Of a stretch of DNA of 23,668 nt, positions 1 to 7,424 are shown piece by piece. Made by a program: the position numbers and the translations under genes. The DNA is taken from positions 1 through 23,668 of the forward strand of contig DCUN01000019.1 in assembly GCA_002327225.1 (NCBI GenBank), read 5' to 3'. The first letter of the stretch is position 1, and the number at the start of each line of letters is the position of its first letter. Origin of the DNA: Desulfobulbaceae bacterium UBA2213. GTDB lineage: Bacteria; Desulfobacterota; Desulfobulbia; Desulfobulbales; Desulfocapsaceae. The notes beneath the pieces are model-generated. The model did not search any database. It was not told the DNA's origin and saw only the letters and a program-made list of their open reading frames with translations.

Positions 1-19
1 AATCCTCTCGCCCCGACCA
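1..19 (+). tRNA. 3' end of a tRNA-Pro gene (partial)
   Basis: The first 19 bases read as the end of a tRNA: the 3' side of the T arm, an acceptor strand CGCCCCG, discriminator A and an encoded CCA. An acceptor starting CGGGGCG and this T-arm sequence are what bacterial tRNA-Pro genes show. Only the 3' tail is inside the window, so the anticodon cannot be read. It is the likely chromosomal edge of the accessory region, since tRNA 3' ends are common integration sites. Confidence 0.6.
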
Positions 20-170
20 TTTTTAAAGGGTTTGCGGTTTTTTTTGAATGTTGGGAATTAGCGACAATTCGCAACATAAAACAAGAAGTGTAGATCCTTT
101 TTTTACCAGTTTCAACCCGGATCAGTCTGGCAGTCTGGCAGTGTGCAGCGTTCGGGACGGAAAGAGTTAG

Positions 171-205
171 GCGTAACGGTCTTAAATCGTTACGCTTTTT
201 TTTTT
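171..205 (+). terminator. Rho-independent terminator
   Basis: A perfect 8-bp stem (GCGTAACG, 171-178, with CGTTACGC, 188-195), a 9-nt loop and a run of ten T follow each other. It probably ends transcription from the tRNA side before the island genes. Confidence 0.85.
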
Positions 206-305
206 GAGTATGGTTGCTGCAGTGGGTGCAGGCCGTTATGTTCAAGGCTGTCATTATTTTTTTTGGCTTTCAACGTCATGATCCACTGCAAATGACAACC
301 GAAAA

Positions 306-413
306 TTGATCAAGGATCTTCTCGGGCACTCGGATCTTGAGCTTACCGAAAGATATGCTCATATTGGCGAGAACCAGCTTAAACAGGCGGTAATGAAACT
401 GCAAAGAGGATAA
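306..413 (+). pseudogene. Tyrosine recombinase C-terminal remnant, copy 1
   Basis: The translation contains LIKDLLGHSDLELTERYAHI followed by about 15 residues and a stop at 411-413. This is the C-terminal box of phage-type tyrosine recombinases: the LLGHS segment and the catalytic Tyr in the TERYAHI segment. Nothing upstream encodes the rest of the enzyme, so this is a fragment of about 35 codons. Bases 306-403 recur almost exactly at 1569-1667, suggesting repeated insertion or recombination of related integrative elements beside the tRNA. Confidence 0.75.
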
Positions 414-420
414 AAGATTC

Positions 421-439
421 CAATACCGATCAGGTATTG
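421..439 (+). promoter_or_regulatory. Inverted repeat upstream of the RelE/Xre pair
   Basis: A perfect 7-bp inverted repeat, CAATACC-GATCA-GGTATTG, lies 57 bp before the toxin start. Toxin-antitoxin modules of this type usually repress themselves through such a site, so this is a candidate operator. It has no T-tract and is unlikely to be a terminator. Confidence 0.35.
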
Positions 440-496
440 CCCTGGCCCAGACAAGCAATATAACGTCTTGAAAGATACTAAAAAGTGGTATATTGT

Positions 497-775
497 ATGA
501 CATGGACAGTAGAATTCACCGGTAGAGCAAAGAAACAGGCGGATAAACTTCCCGGCAGAGTTCGCGAGGTGCTGTTTCAATTGGTCCTGGAAATAGGAGT
601 AACCGGGCCGACAAGGGGCGATTGGCCCAACTATTCGAAACTGTCTGATGATCGGCACCATTGCCACTTGAAGAAGGGGAAACCCTGCTATGTGGCAATC
701 TGGAGAGAGAATAAGGGAAAGATTCGGTTCATCGAGGTGATATATGCAGGAACCCACGAAAAAGCACCATACTGA
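497..775 (+). CDS. RelE/HigB-like toxin of a toxin-antitoxin pair
   Basis: The product is a 92-residue basic protein beginning MTWTVEFTGRAKKQADKL. The N-terminal strand followed by an Arg/Lys-rich helix, and a C-terminal strand with IRFIEVIYAGTHEKA, fit the RelE/ParE/HigB fold of ribosome-dependent mRNA interferases. ATG 497 is preferred; an in-frame GTG at 485 would add four residues. The next gene is an HTH antitoxin overlapping this one by 32 nt, the toxin-first order seen in higBA-type modules. The family is clear by pattern. The exact toxin class and its activity are inferred. Confidence 0.75.
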   Translation: MTWTVEFTGRAKKQADKLPGRVREVLFQLVLEIGVTGPTRGDWPNYSKLSDDRHHCHLKKGKPCYVAIWRENKGKIRFIEVIYAGTHEKAPY

Positions 776-1097
776 CAACGACATGATAACCTTGCGGTTG
801 AAGGTCCACCGGGAGAATGCGGCGAAGGTTGAGGCGTTTGCACGAAATATCGAAGCCGATGAGGAACGCACATACACCATCGCGGATGTTTTCCCGGATC
901 TCATCGACAAGGGTAAGACCATCGCCCTTCGTGCATATCGGACACGAGAGGATTTGACACAACGGGAACTTGCCGTGAAGGTCGGCATCCCTCAGCGGCA
1001 TATCTCAGAGATGGAAACCGGCAAGCGTGTCATCGGGAAGGAGATGGCAAAACGCTTTGGTAAGGTGCTCGGGGTCGATTATCGGGCGTTGCTTTAA
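744..1097 (+). CDS. Xre-family HTH antitoxin (HigA-like)
   Basis: The product has 117 residues. An N-terminal arm of about 55 residues precedes a helix-turn-helix at roughly 66-105: TQRELAVKVGIPQRHISEME matches the Cro/C1-type (Xre) HTH. The start at 744 is supported by GAGGTGA at 734-740, which sits inside the toxin gene and means translational coupling. Its expected roles are neutralising the upstream RelE-like toxin and binding its own promoter, possibly at the inverted repeat at 421-439. No frameshift or truncation is visible. Confidence 0.8.
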   Translation: MQEPTKKHHTDNDMITLRLKVHRENAAKVEAFARNIEADEERTYTIADVFPDLIDKGKTIALRAYRTREDLTQRELAVKVGIPQRHISEMETGKRVIGKEMAKRFGKVLGVDYRALL

Positions 1098-1200
1098 CCA
1101 AGTCGATTTTCGCTGGGCTAGGGGAAAAAACGTTTTTTGCCGTGGTGAAGATCCGCAAGGGCAGTATCGACTAAAAACAATGTGGACAAAATAAAATAAA

Positions 1201-1237
1201 AAAGGCTTGCCGGTTTATGTCGGCAAGCCTTTTTTAT
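1201..1237 (+). terminator. Rho-independent terminator
   Basis: A perfect 12-bp stem joins 1201-1212 to 1221-1232 (AAAGGCTTGCCG with its complement) around an 8-nt loop. It is flanked by A-rich sequence on the left and T-rich on the right, so it can work in both directions. It closes the RelE/Xre module and abuts the tRNA-Gln fragment. Confidence 0.9.
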
Positions 1238-1290
1238 TGGCTGGGGGACGAGGGCTCGAACCTCGATAGGCGGAGTCAGAGTCCGCTTGG
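1238..1290 (-). tRNA. tRNA-Gln(CTG) 3' half, likely attachment-site remnant
   Basis: The minus strand gives an anticodon arm (GCGGA-CTCTGAC-TCCGC, anticodon CTG), a short variable region, a T arm (CGAGG-TTCGAGC-CCTCG), the acceptor strand TCCCCCA, G and an encoded CCA. The 5' acceptor strand and a proper D arm are missing, so it cannot make a mature tRNA. Tyrosine recombinases commonly use the 3' half of a tRNA gene as attB and leave such a copy at the far element end. With recombinase fragments on both sides, this is probably an att site. Confidence 0.75.
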
Positions 1291-1475
1291 AGTGCTTTCA
1301 CATATCTTCATAAAGTATAACAAAAACCTGATTATTCATTGCAAGTATGGGCATTTATGCTGTGTGCTGTTTCCTGTATCTTCACCTTGATTCACACTGC
1401 CAAACACAAAAAACGTGGGACAGGCGTGGGACAGAATGGATAAGCGGATTCCAGACAACCATACAGGAGCACAAT

Positions 1476-1677
1476 ATGCTGCAATGGACAAAAGCCAATT
1501 TCCCTGGTGTAAGGTTTCGGGTTCACAGTACTCGCAAACACGGTGTCAGATATGACACCAACCTCTATTTGATCAAGGATCTTCTCGGGCACTCGGATCT
1601 TAAGCTTACCGAAAGATATGCTCATATTTGTCGAGAACCAGCTTAAACAGGCGGTAATGAAACTGCAGAATAGATGA
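1476..1677 (+). pseudogene. Tyrosine recombinase C-terminal remnant, copy 2 (frameshifted)
   Basis: The translation contains LIKDLLGHSDLKLTERYAHI and matches the fragment at 306-403. It extends about 30 codons further upstream, with a degenerate VRFRVHSTRKHGV segment where the H-x-x-R box is expected. One extra base near 1627-1631 shifts the frame just after the catalytic Tyr segment. The rest of the tail then reads in another frame to the stop at 1675-1677. The N-terminal domains are absent, so it cannot be active. Confidence 0.7.
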
Positions 1678-1715
1678 ACAGGCTGCCATTGTCACGTGAC
1701 TTTTTCCTTTTCAAC

Positions 1716-1744
1716 TTTACATTCAGTATCACTATTGATACTAT
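1716..1744 (+). promoter_or_regulatory. hicAB promoter with operator-like inverted repeat
   Basis: A TTTACA element (1716-1721) and TACTAT (1739-1744) are 17 nt apart. Between and overlapping them is a perfect inverted repeat, AGTATCA-CTAT-TGATACT (1725-1742). A repressor there would block RNA polymerase, as expected for HicB autoregulation. The hicA ATG follows within about 7 nt and has no Shine-Dalgarno sequence, so its transcript may be nearly leaderless. Confidence 0.5.
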
Positions 1745-1750
1745 ATTGTC

Positions 1751-1993
1751 ATGGACAAGATAAACGAACTCCTGAAAGGGATGCAAGAAAATCCCAATAA
1801 CGTCAAGTTTTCAGACCTTTGTAAAGTCTGCGATCATTATTTTGGTGAGGCTCGACAGAAGGGGACCAGCCATCGAGTTTACAAGACTCCATGGGCGGGC
1901 GATCCAAGGGTTAACATTCAAGACGGAAAGGGGAAAGCAAAGTTTTATCAAGTCCGGCAAGTGTTAAAATCAATCGAAAAGTTAAAAAAATAG
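1751..1993 (+). CDS. hicA: HicA-type mRNA interferase toxin
   Basis: The 80-residue protein has the HicA pattern: a small dsRBD-like fold with the conserved catalytic His in GTSHRVYK (about residues 39-46), then a strand with DPRVNIQDGKGKAKFYQV and a C-terminal helix KSIEKLKK. HicA toxins cleave mRNA and tmRNA. The gene is followed after 9 nt by hicB, the standard toxin-first order. It has no visible Shine-Dalgarno sequence, while hicB has a strong one, which would favour excess antitoxin. Length and motif are both typical and the gene looks intact. Confidence 0.85.
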   Translation: MDKINELLKGMQENPNNVKFSDLCKVCDHYFGEARQKGTSHRVYKTPWAGDPRVNIQDGKGKAKFYQVRQVLKSIEKLKK

Positions 1994-2002
1994 GAGGGGA
2001 CC

Positions 2003-2335
2003 ATGCTGGACCATGATCATTACACATATAGGGTTACTTGGTCGGAAGAAGATGGCGAATATATCGGCTTGTGTGCTGAGTTCCCTAGCCTGAGCTGGCT
2101 GGATCAAAGCCCGGAAGATGCCCTGAAAGGAATCCGGCAGGTTGTTTCCGATGTAGTGAAAGATCTTGCCGACAATGGGGAAAATGTCCCTGAGCCGCTC
2201 GCAAGCAAAAAATTCAGCGGGAAATTTCAGGTCAGAGTAACCGCAGACACTCATCGGGCACTGGCTATCAAAGCAGCTGAGAGACACGTCAGTTTAAACA
2301 GACTGGTGAGCGAAAGCCTGGCGTCTTCCTGCTGA
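2003..2335 (+). CDS. hicB: HicB-type antitoxin
   Basis: The product has 110 residues. The N-terminal half (YRVTWSEEDGEYIGLCAEFP, then LSWLDQSPEDALKGI) is the degenerate RNase H-like HicB domain that covers the HicA active site. The C-terminal part (about 72-110: GKFQVRVTADTHRALAIKAA and VSLNRLVSESL) is a ribbon-helix-helix DNA-binding segment of the Arc type. GGAGGGGA just upstream of ATG 2003 is a strong ribosome binding site. It should bind HicA and repress the promoter at 1716-1744. Confidence 0.88.
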   Translation: MLDHDHYTYRVTWSEEDGEYIGLCAEFPSLSWLDQSPEDALKGIRQVVSDVVKDLADNGENVPEPLASKKFSGKFQVRVTADTHRALAIKAAERHVSLNRLVSESLASSC

Positions 2336-2418
2336 GAGACCTTTTACCGGGATAGCTCGACGGATTGAAAAGCCGTAAACCCTGCGGCCTGCCTGGTGAT
2401 TTTTGACAGGGGATCTTT

Positions 2419-2613
2419 ATGGATAAGATCATGAGTGATACCGATTGCCAGTTCTTTGAATTGCCTGGAATTCACGACGAAATCGAAAGCCTCTACAGAC
2501 AACTTGATGCATCCCTCGAACACCTTGACCATATAGTTATCAAAAATCCGAAGGGAGTCGGCAAGAGCCAGTTTGTACACTACCCTTTGGCCGCATCTTC
2601 CTGTCGGCCATAA
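2419..2613 (+). CDS. Hypothetical protein fragment
   Basis: This is an open frame of 64 codons with a reasonable ribosome site (AGGGGATC) before ATG 2419. I do not recognise it. The first 50 or so residues are acidic and look coding. From about 2580 the frame runs over sequence that encodes a transposase remnant on the other strand. The likely reading is the 5' end of a gene truncated by an insertion, with a meaningless tail. It may not be expressed. Confidence 0.3.
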   Translation: MDKIMSDTDCQFFELPGIHDEIESLYRQLDASLEHLDHIVIKNPKGVGKSQFVHYPLAASSCRP

Positions 2614-2915
2614 ACAGTTTTTACTGTGGAATCCACGTCGATTGCAAGGTAACGTCGAGCACCAACAATATCACGACCGCGACGCAGAGCGTACCGTTAT
2701 ATTCGAGTACGTAGGGCATGGTTCAATGTTTCCATTTCGCTCACATGGCGCATGGTAAAAGATTTGAAAAGGCGGCCAAGCGAGGAGTCATCAGGGATAG
2801 AACCCCAGCCGGAAATGCGCCTGAACACATTATCAGACCAAACCGTCACAATGCCGGTCAGGGCCCTGGCACCACCCATGATAGCGACAATGGTTAGACA
2901 TTCACAGTAGGAAGG
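2580..2915 (-). pseudogene. DDE transposase remnant (IS1380/IS4-like), frameshifted
   Basis: Two minus-strand frames together read as the N-terminal part of a DDE transposase. The first (2915 down to 2697) contains TGIVTVWSDNVFRRISGW and IPDDSSLGRLFKSFTMRHVS. The second (2693 down to 2580) contains YALRRG, then YLAIDVDSTVKTVYGRQE, where the DVDST box holds the first catalytic Asp, and it ends at an in-frame stop. The frame changes near 2693-2697. The C-terminal DDE residues and terminal inverted repeats are not present. Family assignment rests on remembered sequence style, so IS1380 is probable but not certain. Confidence 0.65.
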
Positions 2916-3048
2916 TTAACTCAAGGACAGTCGGATGTGATTTGAAATTCGATATGGCAAGCTTAACCCTGTACATTGATCCAGAGTCAAATATTTTTGG
3001 AAAAATATCATTACTTCGTGTACAAAAGTTTAAAAAGGAAGGAATAAG

Positions 3049-3123
3049 ATGATTGGAGCAATAACGGGTGACATCGTTGGTTCAGTGTACGAATGGGATA
3101 ATTGTTCTTGTCAACCACTTTGA
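3049..3123 (+). pseudogene. ADP-ribosylglycohydrolase N-terminal remnant
   Basis: ATG 3049 has a good ribosome site (AAGGAAGG) and opens with MIGAITGDIVGSVYEWDN, the typical N-terminus of the ADP-ribosylglycohydrolase (DraG-like) family, where GDxxGSxYE is conserved. A stop at 3121-3123 ends it after 24 codons. No convincing continuation of the usual 250-300 residues is visible downstream. It looks like a gene lost by internal deletion with its start region left behind. Confidence 0.55.
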
Positions 3124-3249
3124 CAAGGACAGATAGTTTATATGAAAACAGGCAACGAGACATTATACGAATAGACTCCTGAAAAAATAATGACAACGAG
3201 GGGTGACACTGATATCGTGTTGTGTCCGTAACAATCATTCCGAATATCC

Positions 3250-3303
3250 ACCCGCCCCGCCTCTCCAGATTTCTACCTGCTATGCGTAGCTGGGCGGGTT
3301 TCT
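3250..3303 (+). terminator. Putative terminator before cas6
   Basis: An 8-bp GC-rich stem (ACCCGCCC at 3250-3257 with GGGCGGGT at 3292-3299) encloses a 34-nt loop that can itself fold (CTAC/GTAG), followed by TTTCTT. The T-run is short and the loop long, so this is moderate evidence. It would isolate the cas6 unit from the decayed genes to the left. Confidence 0.45.
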
Positions 3304-3318
3304 TATCTTATGTTCCTG

Positions 3319-3328
3319 GCAACATTGC
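3319..3328 (+). promoter_or_regulatory. Shared cas-unit motif GCAACATTGC, site 1 (upstream of cas6)
   Basis: GCAA-CA-TTGC lies 65 bp before the cas6 start. The same ten bases occur before cas10 (9604-9613) and, within a perfect 16-bp palindrome, before cas1 (20300-20309). At this site the right arm extends (TTGCAAC) while the left arm is less regular. Confidence 0.55.
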
Positions 3329-3393
3329 AACTGTTCATATCCTAAGAAGGTCATGATAGGATAGCCGTATCATTTTAAGACCTGGAGGATTCA

Positions 3394-4341
3394 ATGCAAG
3401 CAGGTACCTATCACTTTTCATGTCGGTTTAAATCCATGGCAGTTCTGCCGGTCTTCAAGGGCTCCACCCTGCGAGGCGGTCTTGGCCATGCTCTTCGGCG
3501 TATTGCCTGTGCCCTTCGTCGTCAGGATTGTGCGGGATGCTTGTTGTGCCCATCTTGCGCGTATGCCTTTCTCTTTGAAGTTAAACAGAATTCCAAACAT
3601 GATATCGCAACTGAAAGCCGTCCCGTTACCGCACAGCGGCCCCACCCCTACATCTTGATACCCCCTGATGATGAGAAAAGAGCCTATCAGGCGGGGGATC
3701 TTTTCTCTTTTGGACTGATTCTGCTGGGACCTGCCATTCAGTATCTGCCTCATCTGGTGTTTGCTGTTCAGGAGATGGGAAAATCAGGACTTGGTAAGGG
3801 CAATAAAAATGGGGATGGATGCTTTCAACTCGAAGCTGTGCACCAGTCTGGCAGCACTGTTTTTGATGGACAGACACTCAATTCTTCACTCCCGCCGATA
3901 GAACTGACTCTATGTCCTCTCCCCGTCACCAAAACAACGAAGATAACCCTGACCTGTCAGACCCCGCTCCGTCTGAAGCGTGATAATCAGCTGCAAAACG
4001 GCTTACCTTTTCATCTCCTGATCAGGGCGGCGTTGCGCCGGATTTCATCGCTGGAATCGACTTACGGGGCAGGGGAGCCTGATATCGATTACAAAGGTCT
4101 GGTGGCACGGGCTGCAGCGGTCGGCATAACAAGCTCCTCTTGCCGATGGACCGATATCGAACGATACAGCAATCGTCAGCACACAGCCATGCTCATGGGC
4201 GGCATCACTGGAACCATCACCTATGAGGCCGAGGATCTCTCGGAGTTTGTCCCTTTGCTGCACTATTGCGAGGTTGTACATCTTGGTAAGCAGACCTCTT
4301 TCGGCCTTGGTCGGATTAGAATAGAGACAGAGGCTGTTTAA
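3394..4341 (+). CDS. cas6: Cas6 family pre-crRNA endoribonuclease
   Basis: The product is 315 residues, a RAMP-superfamily protein with two ferredoxin-like domains. Near the N-terminus FKGSTLRGGLGHALRR resembles the substrate-entry segment of this Cas6 type. The C-terminus carries the glycine-rich loop GKQTSFGLGRIRI that defines Cas6. Residues 46-55 contain four cysteines at three-residue spacing (CAGCLLCPSC), probably a metal site. Cas6 cuts the repeat RNA to leave an 8-nt 5' handle, here expected to be ATTACGAC. The start follows CTGGAGGA. The next gene's GTG is directly after the stop, so it leads the cas6-CARF-cad1-nudix operon. The catalytic residue cannot be fixed from sequence alone. 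Confidence 0.88.
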   Translation: MQAGTYHFSCRFKSMAVLPVFKGSTLRGGLGHALRRIACALRRQDCAGCLLCPSCAYAFLFEVKQNSKHDIATESRPVTAQRPHPYILIPPDDEKRAYQAGDLFSFGLILLGPAIQYLPHLVFAVQEMGKSGLGKGNKNGDGCFQLEAVHQSGSTVFDGQTLNSSLPPIELTLCPLPVTKTTKITLTCQTPLRLKRDNQLQNGLPFHLLIRAALRRISSLESTYGAGEPDIDYKGLVARAAAVGITSSSCRWTDIERYSNRQHTAMLMGGITGTITYEAEDLSEFVPLLHYCEVVHLGKQTSFGLGRIRIETEAV

Positions 4342-5460
4342 GTGAAAAATATACTCCTTGCCGTCTGCGGTTTGTCGCCTCAGGTGATTACCGAGGCACT
4401 CTACGCACTCAGGCACGAGGGCCGCGAGATTCATGCTGTCCATATCATTACCACCAGGGCAGGTAAGGAACGAATCCTCGCCAGTCTGCTGGCCCCGGAT
4501 GATGGTAAATTTCAGGCCTTACTGGCTGATTGCGGCATTGACCCGGCCTCAATCGATTTTGGCAGCCACAACCTCCATGTCCTGCGCGATGCCAATGGCC
4601 GGGAGTTGGGTGACATCGTCACCCCCGATGATAACGAGATCCTGATGCGAATCTGCCTCGATCTTGCCTTCCGATTCACTGCCGGGCCGGAAACAGCCGT
4701 CTTCTTCCTTGTTGCCGGCGGCCGCAAAACCATGACTTCCTGCCTTACACTGGCGGCCCAGCTTTACGGCCGGCCTCAGGATCGCATTTTGCATGTTCTG
4801 GTTTCTCCAGAGTTTGAAAGTTGTCGCGACTTCTGGTTTCCGCCGCGCCAATCGGCACCGGTGCAACTTCGCGACGATCAGGGGCAGCCGTACTGGAAGG
4901 AGACCCGATACGCAGTTATCCATCTCGTTACCATCCCTTTTATCTCGGTACGCGGTGAGCTTCGTCAAGAACTGCTTGACCAGCCACGGCTACCGGTAGA
5001 CCTCATGCAGACCCTTATCCGGGATGCTCCCCGGATTCTGGTGGTCAATCTGGCTGAGGGGAAACTCGTCTATGGCCGGATGGAGCTTGACATGCACCCG
5101 ACCAGGCTTGCTCTCTACGCCTTCTTTGCCGAACGTAAAAAAGAGTGCCGCCTTGATCGGCTCTGTAGCGGTTGTAATGATTGCTTTGCCCAGGCTCCGG
5201 AGATCGTTGCCTCAAACGCGGTTTCCCGCATGTATGAACGTATCCCTGGTGGCCGGATGATCGACGAAATGAGTGATTCCGGCATCTGCTCCCTCACTCG
5301 GGAAAACTTTCAGTCCTACAAATCAAAAATCAGGAAGAATCTCCTCACCGCCTTTGGTCAAAGCAGGGTGGCGGAGCTTGAAATTTCAGCCATCGGCACC
5401 CGTCCCGACACCCGCTACGGCATCCTCCTGGATCGCAGCCGCATCAGAATGGAGTGGTAA
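4342..5460 (+). CDS. NE0113-family CARF protein (putative ring nuclease or cOA sensor)
   Basis: The protein has 372 residues and starts at GTG with zero spacing after cas6. The N-terminal CARF domain (about 1-160) opens MKNILLAVCGLSPQVITEAL and carries the ligand-pocket loop VAGGRKTMTS at 124-133, with LGDIVTPDDNE at 89-99. This is the TIGR02584/NE0113 pattern. The C-terminal part (about 300-372) contains ENFQSYKSKIRKNLLTAFG and resembles the winged-helix tail of the family. No HEPN RxxxxH is visible. Family members are annotated as Csm6-related or ring nucleases, so it may degrade cyclic oligoadenylate, or act as a messenger-controlled DNA-binding protein. Which applies here is unknown. Confidence 0.82.
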   Translation: MKNILLAVCGLSPQVITEALYALRHEGREIHAVHIITTRAGKERILASLLAPDDGKFQALLADCGIDPASIDFGSHNLHVLRDANGRELGDIVTPDDNEILMRICLDLAFRFTAGPETAVFFLVAGGRKTMTSCLTLAAQLYGRPQDRILHVLVSPEFESCRDFWFPPRQSAPVQLRDDQGQPYWKETRYAVIHLVTIPFISVRGELRQELLDQPRLPVDLMQTLIRDAPRILVVNLAEGKLVYGRMELDMHPTRLALYAFFAERKKECRLDRLCSGCNDCFAQAPEIVASNAVSRMYERIPGGRMIDEMSDSGICSLTRENFQSYKSKIRKNLLTAFGQSRVAELEISAIGTRPDTRYGILLDRSRIRMEW

Positions 5461-5462
5461 CC

Positions 5463-7424
5463 ATGAACGAACAGCTCAAATTGATCACCGCATTGGGCAA
5501 CCTGGAACTTGTCCTTCAGTTTATCGACTTTTTCAATGGCGGCGGGCGATATTCTTACAACGCCGAGTCGTCCGCCATCCGCAGCCGTTTCAACCGCATG
5601 TCCCTCTCCGACATCTTTCTGATCTGCACCAAAGAAGACAAGGTGCAGAAGGCACTGGATGATCTGCGCCAGACAGTGGCCAAAGAATATCCAGCTCTGG
5701 CCGGACATATCATAGAAGTTTCACTCCCTTGTAATGATATCTCCTGCGGCAACGATGACGAACTCATGCGCCAGGCTGTGTATGAGCAGATCAAGGCCCT
5801 GGCAGCCGACAACCTGATTATTGCCTCCGGTGGCCGCAAAACTGTGACCAACCGCCTGATCGAGGCTGGCCTGCTCTTCGGCTGCATGGGCTATCTCACC
5901 CTCACAGCTCCAACCGGCAAAGAAAAGCGGGAGTGTTTTGGCTCCTTCAACTTCATCTGGACGCCAACCCGCCAGTTTGCCGAGGAACGGCAACAAAGCA
6001 GCTTCAAAGGGGAGCTTGGCGACAACTTCCGTTCCCTTTATCTCCTGCCAGCCACCATGATTGATCGGCTGCGTGAGACAAAAATCGGCGTTGCCCCTGA
6101 AGATGTCGGGGAAGAACTGGCCTGGCTGCACCGACTCCCCAAGGCCGACCTCCACTGTCATCTTGGCGGGGCCTTTGACGCAAACCTGCTGAAGGAACTG
6201 GCCGCCGTTCTCCTGGATGACCTGACCGTACCAGAGGAAGAGCGTCTGCGTCTGCGTGCTTTGCTGGAAGGAAGACTTGGCCGCTCCCTTGCGACCCTTG
6301 AGCCGGAACATCTGATCGCAGTGGCCAAGAACCCGGTCAGCCACTGTCTCACCGGATTGAAAGACCTGTTCGCGGGCATCCCGCAACCAAAACATCTGCT
6401 GACCGCCGTGCTTGTGGATGGGCTCAGCATCTCCCAAATTGAGATACTTGTCCGTCATCAGCCCGCAGACATGAACGGCGAGGACAACCGGCTTGACTGG
6501 TACATGGCCTGCGGTGACCTGGCCGGTTCATCCCTGCTGCAAAGCGGGAACACGCTGCGCCTCGCCCTGCGCTGGCTGCTTGACCAGTCAGTGGCGGAAA
6601 ATCTGCGATTCCTGGAGGTGCGCTTCTCGCCGGACAATTACACCAAAGGCAACCTCTCCATCCCGGAAGTCATTGAAACCCTGCTTGATGAGGCCAGGAT
6701 ATTTGTGAAAAGTCACAAGGACTTCCAGATCCATTTCCTCATCATGGCCACCCGCCACAAAGAGAAATCCGCCATGGCCGCCCATGTGGCCGCAGCAGTC
6801 ACCTATGGCAACCCATCCGGCCATGGCTACTCTCCCCGCATCACCGGCTTTGACCTGGCGGGTCAGGAAAAAGACAATGACCCCATGCAGTTTCAGGAAC
6901 TCTTCATGCCGTTGCACCGTCACTTCATGAACATCACCATCCACGCAGGCGAGATGGCCGAGGATGACAAAATCTGGCAAGCCCTTTACCTGCTCCACGC
7001 CAAACGCATCGGTCACGGCCTCAAGCTGGTCAACAACGAAAAGATGATGGGCTACATCCGCGACTATGGCATTGCCATCGAGATGTGTCCCAGCTCCAAT
7101 ATCCAGACCAATGGCTTTCGCCGTTTTGATCGGCCCGAAGAAACGGGAGGCAGCTATCCTCTCAAACGGTATCTCGATTTCGGTCTGGCGGTTACCATCA
7201 ACACCGACAACCGGGGCATTTCCAGCACCACACTGAGCCATGAATATCTGGAGGCGGCCCGGATGACCGAGGACGGCCTGTCCCGCTGGGAGGTGCTAAG
7301 GCTGGTGAAAAACAGCTTCAAGGCCGCCTTTTTGCCCAAGGATGAAAAAGACCGGCTTCTGAAACGCATTGATGAAGAAATTTTCTCCCTAATCCTTGAT
7401 GACTTCTTTCCGGAGGCCCACTGA
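5463..7424 (+). CDS. cad1: CARF-adenosine deaminase fusion (Cad1/CAAD), type III effector
   Basis: The product has 653 residues from ATG 5463, which has GGAG at 5451-5454; an in-frame GTG at 5454 is possible. Residues about 1-200 form a CARF domain (LITALGNLELVLQFID; ligand loop IASGGRKT near 120-127). Residues about 222-650 are an adenosine-deaminase TIM barrel with the metal and catalytic set complete: DLHCH (H231, H233), HAGE (H494, E497), RIGHG (H518) and NTDN (D582). Published work on Cad1/CAAD, recalled not checked, shows cA4/cA6-dependent conversion of ATP to ITP and growth arrest. The stop overlaps the Nudix start by 1 nt, so the two are translationally coupled. Fusion, motifs and context make the call strong. 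Confidence 0.93.
   Translation: MNEQLKLITALGNLELVLQFIDFFNGGGRYSYNAESSAIRSRFNRMSLSDIFLICTKEDKVQKALDDLRQTVAKEYPALAGHIIEVSLPCNDISCGNDDELMRQAVYEQIKALAADNLIIASGGRKTVTNRLIEAGLLFGCMGYLTLTAPTGKEKRECFGSFNFIWTPTRQFAEERQQSSFKGELGDNFRSLYLLPATMIDRLRETKIGVAPEDVGEELAWLHRLPKADLHCHLGGAFDANLLKELAAVLLDDLTVPEEERLRLRALLEGRLGRSLATLEPEHLIAVAKNPVSHCLTGLKDLFAGIPQPKHLLTAVLVDGLSISQIEILVRHQPADMNGEDNRLDWYMACGDLAGSSLLQSGNTLRLALRWLLDQSVAENLRFLEVRFSPDNYTKGNLSIPEVIETLLDEARIFVKSHKDFQIHFLIMATRHKEKSAMAAHVAAAVTYGNPSGHGYSPRITGFDLAGQEKDNDPMQFQELFMPLHRHFMNITIHAGEMAEDDKIWQALYLLHAKRIGHGLKLVNNEKMMGYIRDYGIAIEMCPSSNIQTNGFRRFDRPEETGGSYPLKRYLDFGLAVTINTDNRGISSTTLSHEYLEAARMTEDGLSRWEVLRLVKNSFKAAFLPKDEKDRLLKRIDEEIFSLILDDFFPEAH

Noticed and set aside
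359..988. Minus-strand frame of 209 codons
   Set aside because: Covers the RelE/Xre pair on the opposite strand; composition is not protein-like and no motif is seen.
2573..2758. Plus-strand frame of 61 codons
   Set aside because: It is antisense to the transposase remnant, whose motifs (IPDDSSLGR, DVDST) are on the minus strand.
7191..7220. Asn in NTDN of Cad1 as a sign of an inactive deaminase
   Set aside because: Bacterial adenosine deaminases commonly have TDN at this place; the metal-binding Asp is kept.
5721..7241. Long minus-strand frames of 245 and 217 codons
   Set aside because: They lie entirely opposite cad1, have no recognisable domains, and match the shadow pattern of a GC-containing coding gene.
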